Origin: Saccharothrix syringae
GTDB lineage: Bacteria > Actinomycetota > Actinomycetes > Mycobacteriales > Pseudonocardiaceae
Assembly (NCBI RefSeq): GCF_009498035.1
Contig: NZ_CP034550.1
Coordinates: forward strand, 1,550,001 to 1,614,000
Reading direction: 5' to 3'
DNA length: 64,000 nt
A program made the translations under genes and the position numbers. This document shows positions 58,624-64,000 of this stretch, in pieces. How positions within the stretch are numbered: position 1 is the stretch's first letter; the number at the start of each line of letters is the position of its first letter. The notes below the pieces were generated by a model that ran no database searches, was not told where the DNA came from, and saw only the letters and a program-made list of their open reading frames with translations.

Positions 58624-60321
58624 TCAGTGGACGATCGGTGCGGGCTGCCAGGCCGCCATCAGGTCCCGGTAGGCCGCCGACGACCCCATCAGCTCCTCGT
58701 GCCGCCCCAGCAGCGGCGCACCGCCGTCCATCACCAGCACCCGGTCCGCCCGCAGCGCCGAGGACAGCCGGTGCGCGATCACCACCAGCGTGCCGCCGCG
58801 CGCCGCGAACGCCTGCTCCACCACGACCTCCGCCGCCGGGTCCAGCGACGACGTCGCCTCGTCCAGGATCACCACGTCGGCATCGGACGCGTGCACCCGC
58901 GCCGCGGCCAGCAGCTGCGCCTCACCGGCCGACAGCCCACCGCCGGCGTGCCCGATCGTGCCCGCCAGCCCGCCCAGCCGCGCCAGCACCGCCGACGCGC
59001 CCACCGCCTCCGCGGCCGACAGCAGCCGGGCGTCCGACGCGTCCGGCGCGAGCAGCGCCAGGTTCTCCCGCACGGTGCCGGTGAACAGGTACGTCTCCTG
59101 CGGCACCAGCGCGATCCGCCGGTGCCGCAGCGCGGGCGCCACCGACCGCACCGGCACCCCGCCGAACAGCACCTCGCCCTCCTGCGGCGCCACCAGCCCG
59201 GTGACCAGCCCGGCCAGCGTCGACTTGCCGATGCCGCTGGGCCCGACCACGGCCAGGTGCGACCCCTCGGGTAGCACCAGGTCCAGCGACCGCACCACGG
59301 GCTCGGCGCCCGCGCCCCACCCGAAGGTCACCCCGCGCAGCTCCACCTCGTGCCCGGCGGGCACCGCGTCGCCCGCGGGCCGGTCGACCGGCGGCGCGGC
59401 CTCGGCCAACCGGCGCAGCGCCACGACCAGCCGCAGCACCACCGTGCTGGTGGTGTCGGCCAGCCGCCGCAGCGCGGGCTGCACGCTCGTGCTCAGGTAC
59501 ACCACCGCGCCCAGCACCTCGCCCGCGCTCAGCTCGCCGGAGCGCACCATCGCGGGCGCCGCGACCAGCAGCAGGGCCAGCGGCGCGAACCCGCCGAGCG
59601 TGATCACCACCCCGCGCAGCGCGGTCGCCCACGCCACCCGCACCGCCGCCGACGCCTGCCGGTCCACCCGCGCCACCACGTCGTCCTGCGCGTGCGCGGT
59701 GCCGCCGACGGCCACCACGTCCCGCATGCCCAGCAGCACCGACCCGGCCGCGGCCGCGGCCTCCTCGTCGGCCAGCACCAGCCGCCGCTGGCCGCGCGCC
59801 AGCGACGGCAGCAGCAGCCCGAACAGCGCCAGCGCCGCCACCACCGGCAGCACCACCAGCCAGGCCAGCGACGACACCGTCGTGGCCAGGCCGACCAGCG
59901 CGGCGGTCGTGGTCACCAGCAGCGCGCGGGCCTGCACCAGCACGCCCGCGGTCGCGTCGCGCACCACCTCGACGTGCCGGGTGATCCGGGCGACCGCGCT
60001 CGCGTCGGGCTGCCGGGTGTGCGAGCCGCCGCGCAGCACGCCGCGCACCACCTCGCGCACCAGCGCGTCCCGCAGCGGCTCCACCACCGCGCCCAGCCGC
60101 ATGAACACCTGCCGCAGCCCGAACCCGCCGAGCACCGCGACGCAGGCGAACGCCAGCAGCCAGCCCACGCCGACCCAGGGCCTGCCGGCCGCGAAGCCGC
60201 GGTCCACCGCCAGGCCAACCAGCCGGCCGGACAGCAGCGCCGGCACGCCCTCCAGCACCGACCAGCCGAGCAGCACCGCGATGCCGCGCCGCTGCTCCCG
60301 CAACGCCCGCAGGTAGGCCAT
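58624..60321 (-). CDS. ABC half-transporter of lanthipeptide cluster (RamB-like)
   Basis: The 565-residue protein fuses a six-helix exporter membrane domain (1-300) with an ATPase: Walker A VVGPSGIGKSTLAG (about 355-368), the Q-loop region LVPQETYLFTGTVRENL, signature LSAGEAQLLAAARV, Walker B VVILDEATSSLDP and H-loop IAHRLSSALRADRV. Its ATG overlaps the stop of the next transporter gene by one base. RamA/RamB pairs in SapB clusters have the same organisation, so it likely exports the modified peptide as a heterodimer with its neighbour. Confidence 0.9.
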   Translation of the reverse strand: MAYLRALREQRRGIAVLLGWSVLEGVPALLSGRLVGLAVDRGFAAGRPWVGVGWLLAFACVAVLGGFGLRQVFMRLGAVVEPLRDALVREVVRGVLRGGSHTRQPDASAVARITRHVEVVRDATAGVLVQARALLVTTTAALVGLATTVSSLAWLVVLPVVAALALFGLLLPSLARGQRRLVLADEEAAAAAGSVLLGMRDVVAVGGTAHAQDDVVARVDRQASAAVRVAWATALRGVVITLGGFAPLALLLVAAPAMVRSGELSAGEVLGAVVYLSTSVQPALRRLADTTSTVVLRLVVALRRLAEAAPPVDRPAGDAVPAGHEVELRGVTFGWGAGAEPVVRSLDLVLPEGSHLAVVGPSGIGKSTLAGLVTGLVAPQEGEVLFGGVPVRSVAPALRHRRIALVPQETYLFTGTVRENLALLAPDASDARLLSAAEAVGASAVLARLGGLAGTIGHAGGGLSAGEAQLLAAARVHASDADVVILDEATSSLDPAAEVVVEQAFAARGGTLVVIAHRLSSALRADRVLVMDGGAPLLGRHEELMGSSAAYRDLMAAWQPAPIVH

Positions 60322-61913
60322 CAGCCGAACACCGCCCGGTACTCCTCGTCGTCCCACAGCCGCTCGTGCGGCGCCACCGCGCGCACCCGCCCGCCGTCCA
60401 GCCACACCACGGTGTCCGCCCGCCGCGCGGTCGCCGCCCGGTGCGTCACCACCACGCGCGTGCGGCCGGGCAGCGCCGACTCCACCGCGCGCTCCACCGC
60501 GGACTCCGTCACGGTGTCCAGGCTGGCCGTGGCGTCGTCGAGCACCAGCACGGCCGGGTCGCGCACGAACGCCCGGGCCAGCCCGAGCCGCTGCGCCTCG
60601 CCGCCGGACATGGGCGCCGCCGACATCGGCGTGTCGTAGCCCTGCGGCAGCCGCACCACCACGTCGTGCACCTGCGCGGCCCGGCACGCCGCGCGGACCT
60701 CCTCGTCGCCCAGCGGCGTCCCGTACCGGACCGCGTCCCGGACCGTGGTGCCCACCAGCGCGGGCCGCTCGAACGCATACCCGACCGACCCGCCGCGCCG
60801 CACCTCGCCGGACGCGGGCCTGGCCAGCCCGCCGATCACCGCGGCCAGCGCCGACTTGCCCGCACCCGACCGGCCCACCACGGCCACGAACGCGCCGGCC
60901 GGCACGGTCAGGTCCACGTCGTGCAGCGCGTCCGGCACGCACACCCCGGTCAGCCGCACCTCGCCCGGCGTGGCCGACCCGGGCGGCGACGGTTCGGGCA
61001 CGGGCGCGTCGAAGACCTCCTCCAGCCGCGCCGCGGACGCGCGGGCGCGTTGCAGCGCCGTGAGCAGGCCCGCCTGGCCGACCACCGTCATGCCCAGCGC
61101 CACGTACCCCAGCGCGGCCAGCACGTCGCCGACGCTCAGCCTGCCCGCGACCACGCCGAACCCGGCCGCGGTCAGCACCGCCAGCTCCACCGCGGGCAGC
61201 AGCAGGCCCGCCCGCCAGATCATCCGCGCCTGGGTGCGCCACATCCCCGCGCCCGCGCCCGCCAGCCGGGGCAGCGGCCGCAGCACCCGCTCGGCCTCCT
61301 GGTCGGCGCGACCGGAGGCGGCGATCGTGCGCAGCCCGCCCACGGCGTCCACCAGCCGCGCGGACAGCTCGCCGGACACCTCCTGGTAGATCGCCACGTC
61401 GGAGGCTGTCAGCCGCAGGTGGGAGCGCACCAGCAGGGCCGCCAGCGGCACGCTGAGCGCGAACACCACGGCGAGCCGCCAGTCCAGCAGCGCCAGCGCC
61501 GTGACCGCGCCCGCCGCGGTCAGCACCGAGATGCCCAGGTTCACCGCCGGCACCGCGATCGCGCCCGCGATCGCGCTGTCGCCGGTCAGCCTGCTGACCG
61601 CGTCACCGGCCTCGAACCGGGCCGGGTGCCCCAGCGCCAGCAGGTGCGCGCTCAGCCTGCGGCGCAGCCACGCCGTGCCGCGCGCGGTGATCGAGGCGGC
61701 CAGCACCACGCCGATCGCGTCGCCGACCAGCTCCACGCCCGCCAGCCCGACCAGGAACAGCACGGCCCCGCCCGCGGGCCGGCCCGCCAGCACCGCGTCC
61801 ACCGCCCTGGCCAGCGCCGTCGGCAGCAGCAGCCCGGCCGTGGTGGCCAGCAGCGCGTTGACCGCCAGCAGGAGCCACCGCGGGTCCCGGCGCACGACCG
61901 AGGAGAGCAACAT
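60321..61913 (-). CDS. ABC half-transporter of lanthipeptide cluster (RamA-like)
   Basis: The 530-residue protein has an exporter membrane domain (LLLAVNALLATTAGLLLPTALA at the start) and an ATPase: Walker A VVGRSGAGKSALAAV (about 340-354), signature MSGGEAQRLGLARAF, Walker B VLVLDDATASLDT and H-loop VVTHRAATARRADTVVWL. Walker B has Asp-Asp where Asp-Glu is usual, a change seen in one half of asymmetric exporters, so hydrolysis may be carried mainly by the partner. It follows the precursor gene, separated by two hairpins. Confidence 0.9.
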   Translation of the reverse strand: MLLSSVVRRDPRWLLLAVNALLATTAGLLLPTALARAVDAVLAGRPAGGAVLFLVGLAGVELVGDAIGVVLAASITARGTAWLRRRLSAHLLALGHPARFEAGDAVSRLTGDSAIAGAIAVPAVNLGISVLTAAGAVTALALLDWRLAVVFALSVPLAALLVRSHLRLTASDVAIYQEVSGELSARLVDAVGGLRTIAASGRADQEAERVLRPLPRLAGAGAGMWRTQARMIWRAGLLLPAVELAVLTAAGFGVVAGRLSVGDVLAALGYVALGMTVVGQAGLLTALQRARASAARLEEVFDAPVPEPSPPGSATPGEVRLTGVCVPDALHDVDLTVPAGAFVAVVGRSGAGKSALAAVIGGLARPASGEVRRGGSVGYAFERPALVGTTVRDAVRYGTPLGDEEVRAACRAAQVHDVVVRLPQGYDTPMSAAPMSGGEAQRLGLARAFVRDPAVLVLDDATASLDTVTESAVERAVESALPGRTRVVVTHRAATARRADTVVWLDGGRVRAVAPHERLWDDEEYRAVFG

Positions 61914-61942
61914 CTCCAGCTCCTAGAGGCGCATCATGTGTA

Positions 61943-61976
61943 ACGGGGGTCCGACGGCGTGCCGTCGGACCCCCGT
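61943..61976 (-). terminator. Hairpin 1 between lanA and exporter genes
   Basis: ACGGGGGTCCGACGGC pairs perfectly with GCCGTCGGACCCCCGT around GT. It lies in the transcript between the precursor and ABC genes and may let excess precursor mRNA accumulate. Confidence 0.75.
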
Positions 61977-61982
61977 GGGAGA

Positions 61983-62021
61983 CCGGGTGAGCGGCGCACT
62001 TCGCCTGCGCCGCTCACCCGG
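61983..62021 (-). terminator. Hairpin 2 between lanA and exporter genes
   Basis: CCGGGTGAGCGGCGCA pairs perfectly with TGCGCCGCTCACCCGG across a 7-base loop. It is nearer the precursor stop codon (20 bases) and is the first terminator or 3'-protecting structure after it. Confidence 0.75.
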
Positions 62022-62040
62022 GGTGTGCCGTGGGCCTGGA

Positions 62041-62196
62041 TCAGCAGGCCAGCAGGCTCACGGTGGAGTGGCTGCAGGGGAGCAGCAGGGAGGCGTTGGA
62101 GGCGGTGGTGCTGCCGCCGCCGCCGCTGCCGCCCGACGCCATCGCGCTGGTGGACTCGGGGGTCTCCAGGTCCTGCAGGTCGAGGATGAAGTCCAT
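62041..62196 (-). CDS. Class III lanthipeptide precursor (SapB-like)
   Basis: The 51-residue peptide has a leader beginning MDFILDLQDLETPE, which matches the class III leader motif (hydrophobic-x-x-L-Q), a Gly/Ser-rich linker, and a core that probably starts near Ser33: SNASLLLPC then SHSTVSLLAC. Two Ser-x2-Ser-x3-5-Cys units (Ser33/Ser36/Cys41 and Ser44/Ser47/Cys51) are the substrate for labionin or lanthionine rings, as in SapB, whose core reads similarly with SLLLC. AAGGAG precedes the ATG. It lies 38 bases after the LanKC gene. No ORF predictor would easily recognise it alone. Confidence 0.9.
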   Translation of the reverse strand: MDFILDLQDLETPESTSAMASGGSGGGGSTTASNASLLLPCSHSTVSLLAC

Positions 62197-62234
62197 CGTG
62201 AACTCCTTGTTCGGGGGATCGGAAAGGGTTACTG

Positions 62235-64000
62235 CTACCGACCCGGGAGGGTCGGGGCTTTGAGGAACGGCAGCACCGGTGTGCCGTCCACGGCGGCGCC
62301 GAGCGCGAGCAGGACGCCCGCACCGCCCGTGTTGAGGTCCATCGACAGCCGCCGCAGCTGGATGCCGGGGAACGCCAGGCCCCCCTGGTGGGGCACGGCG
62401 TGCCAGGCCAGCGCGGCCAGGTGCCGGTCGATCGCGTGCCGCGGCCCGCCCGCGTGGGCGAGCGTGGCCAGCAGGCCCGCCCGGCCCAGCATCAGGGCGG
62501 GGTGGATGACGAACTCGCCGGTCGTGCCCGCGACCAGCTCGGGCAGCCGCGCCACGACCGGGAGGTCCGGCGCGACCAGGCGGAACTCGTTGAGCACCAG
62601 GGCGATGCCGGCGCTGCCGACACCCACGTAGGGCAGGGTGCGGAAGTTGCCGTCGCGGACCTGCGTGGAGCCGTCCAGCGCGGTCATCGTCTCGGCCAGG
62701 TCCCGCTCCAGCGCCCGGACGCCCGCGTCGAGCCAGCGCCGGTCGCCGGAGTGCTCGAACAGCCGCAGGAACAGCAGCGCCGGGCCGGACCAGCCGTGCT
62801 CCAGGCCCGCGCGGGCCTTGTCGCCGGGCGGTTCGGCCCCCGCCAGCGCCGCGTCGAGCCGTTCGCCCAGCTCCAGCGCCCGCGCCGCGTAGCCCTCCTC
62901 GCCGCGGGTGCCGGCGAAGTGCAGCAGGTTGAGGCCGATGCCGGCCAGGCCCGCGCTCAGGCCGTGGTCCTTGGTCCCGGGCACCATCTGCGCGTAGGAG
63001 CCCACCAGCTCGCCCGCCAGGTCGCGGTGGCCGAAGTTCTCCAGCACGTGCGCGATGCCGTGGGCGCCGGTGAAGAAGCCGGGCTCCTTCGGCGGGTCGC
63101 GGCGCACCGCCTCCAGCAGCCACCGCTCGTGGTCGGGGAACCGGCCCTGGCCGCTGACGTCCAGCGCGTGCAGCACGCCCGCCGCGCCGTGGCCGAAGCC
63201 CGCGCCGCCGACCTCGAACTGCTCCACGTCGCCCGGGAACAGGCGGTCGGCGCGGTGCGGGGTGGCGCTGGCCAGGATCGCCGCGGCGATCATCTTGCGC
63301 ACCACCGGCCAGTCCGGCTCGGGCACGTCCAGCGCGGTCGTCGCGGGACCCGTCGGCGGGTCGACGCGGGGCGAGAGCACCTCGACGATCCGGTCGCAGT
63401 ACTCGTCGGGCAGGCCGAAGCGGCGGCGGATGAAGTCGACGTGGGAGCGCAGCTTCACCGGCGACAGCTCGACCACGGCGTTGAGCGGCAGGAAGACGTA
63501 GAGGCGCAGCGCGGCCAGGGCGTGGTCGTCGATCTCGAAGCCGGTGCGGTCCGGCGGCGCCTGGAAGCCCGGCGCGCCCAGCGTCGGCTTGCCGTCCTCC
63601 TCGATGCCGAACGCCAGCTCGAAGTCGATCAGCGAGACCGAGTCGTCCTCGTCCACCAGGACGTTGAGGGGGTGCAGGTCGCAGAACACCACGCCGCGCT
63701 CGTGCACCTGCGCGATGATCCGCTCCACGTCGGCGACCAGCTTCAGCGCGCGCTCGGTGTAGGCGGCGACGGCCTCGTCGGTGACCTCGTGGTGGGTGAG
63801 CGGGTAGTTGTGGCCCAGCCACTGGCCGAGCGGGCGGCCGGGGACCTCGGCCATCGCCAGGAACTCGTGCTCCCAGGCGGTGAACAGCTCGAAGACCTCG
63901 GGCACGCCCGGCACGCCCGCGACCCGGGTCAGGGTGGCGTGCTCGCGGCGCAGGCGGGTGACCGCGTCGACGTTCTGCCGGTCCAGGCCCGCGTGCGGCC
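62235..64000 (-). CDS. Class III lanthipeptide synthetase LanKC, 5' partial
   Basis: This multidomain enzyme phosphorylates Ser/Thr, eliminates, and cyclises the precursor. The frame is open to the right edge, so the lyase and the first part of the kinase lie outside. Visible are the kinase catalytic loop CDLHPLNVLVDED with the DFE metal site (SLIDFELAFG), and a C-terminal LanC-like cyclase (from about 63250) with GxxxG repeats such as GLSAGLAGIGLNL and EHGWSGPALLFL. The usual LanC zinc ligands (Cys, Cys-His) are absent, as expected for class III. The gene reads into the precursor and the two transporter genes, in the order of ramC-S-A-B. Confidence 0.93.
   Translation of the reverse strand, partial: PHAGLDRQNVDAVTRLRREHATLTRVAGVPGVPEVFELFTAWEHEFLAMAEVPGRPLGQWLGHNYPLTHHEVTDEAVAAYTERALKLVADVERIIAQVHERGVVFCDLHPLNVLVDEDDSVSLIDFELAFGIEEDGKPTLGAPGFQAPPDRTGFEIDDHALAALRLYVFLPLNAVVELSPVKLRSHVDFIRRRFGLPDEYCDRIVEVLSPRVDPPTGPATTALDVPEPDWPVVRKMIAAAILASATPHRADRLFPGDVEQFEVGGAGFGHGAAGVLHALDVSGQGRFPDHERWLLEAVRRDPPKEPGFFTGAHGIAHVLENFGHRDLAGELVGSYAQMVPGTKDHGLSAGLAGIGLNLLHFAGTRGEEGYAARALELGERLDAALAGAEPPGDKARAGLEHGWSGPALLFLRLFEHSGDRRWLDAGVRALERDLAETMTALDGSTQVRDGNFRTLPYVGVGSAGIALVLNEFRLVAPDLPVVARLPELVAGTTGEFVIHPALMLGRAGLLATLAHAGGPRHAIDRHLAALAWHAVPHQGGLAFPGIQLRRLSMDLNTGGAGVLLALGAAVDGTPVLPFLKAPTLPGR

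Overview
The window looks like a piece of a large, very high-GC actinobacterial chromosome, most likely Pseudonocardiales (Saccharothrix, Lentzea or Actinosynnema-like). Third codon positions are almost all G or C, GTG starts are common, and overlapping GTGA/ATGA junctions are frequent. The set era, recO, uppS, zur, smtB, glyS, dgt, dnaG and tRNA-Asn is the same housekeeping block known from Mycobacterium tuberculosis, here interrupted by lineage-specific genes. Assignment to family and order is inference from gene content; there is no 16S gene in the window.

Layout. 1-3920: a partial protein, then era-recO-uppS and two small genes. 4032-4990: a tandem pair of secreted proteins. 5046-7592: a probable zinc module (permease, its TIGR03943-type partner, and convergent zur and smtB). 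7626-11273: small membrane protein, ABM protein, glyS, and an AraC/DUF1772 divergent pair. 11878-13951: carbonic anhydrase and a SulP transporter. 14172-15762: lipoprotein serine hydrolase and S51-type peptidase. 15817-23813: YdcF-like protein, dgt, small Pro-rich protein, serpin, CMD protein with a convergent ECF41 sigma factor, dnaG, tam. 24309-25531: two tRNAs around an MpaB-type oxygenase. 25652-31412: PASTA lipoprotein, a TetR/membrane-protein pair with three operators, LCP protein, a deacetylase-like/GT2 membrane glycosyltransferase, and MazEF. 31535-36958: P450 with ferredoxin, ABC-2 exporter with an XRE regulator, TetR with an FAD monooxygenase. 37157-42179: nitric oxide synthase, a decayed NB-ARC/TPR regulator, and pntAA-AB-B. 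42575-47195: VOC protein, a PAS-GGDEF-EAL protein with a degenerate EAL domain, a DUF574-type methyltransferase, MarR and two FluC channels. 47185-52071: helR-like RNA polymerase recycling ATPase with a coupled NACHT STAND NTPase. 52313-52440: an array of 16-bp direct repeats. 52697-58419: membrane proteins, TetR with a flavin disulfide reductase, DUF3145. 58624-64000: a class III lanthipeptide cluster (LanKC, precursor, two ABC half-transporters) running off the right edge.

The most interesting points are: the SapB-like lanthipeptide cluster with a new-looking precursor and two hairpins behind it; the helR-NACHT pair, which may be a defence or stress unit; the membrane glycosyltransferase whose fused NodB domain has lost its catalytic and metal residues; a GGDEF protein whose EAL domain is probably non-catalytic; several clear operator palindromes; and a repeated promoter pattern (TANNNT-like hexamer, 6-8 bases, then the start codon) at more than a dozen genes, which suggests abundant leaderless transcripts.
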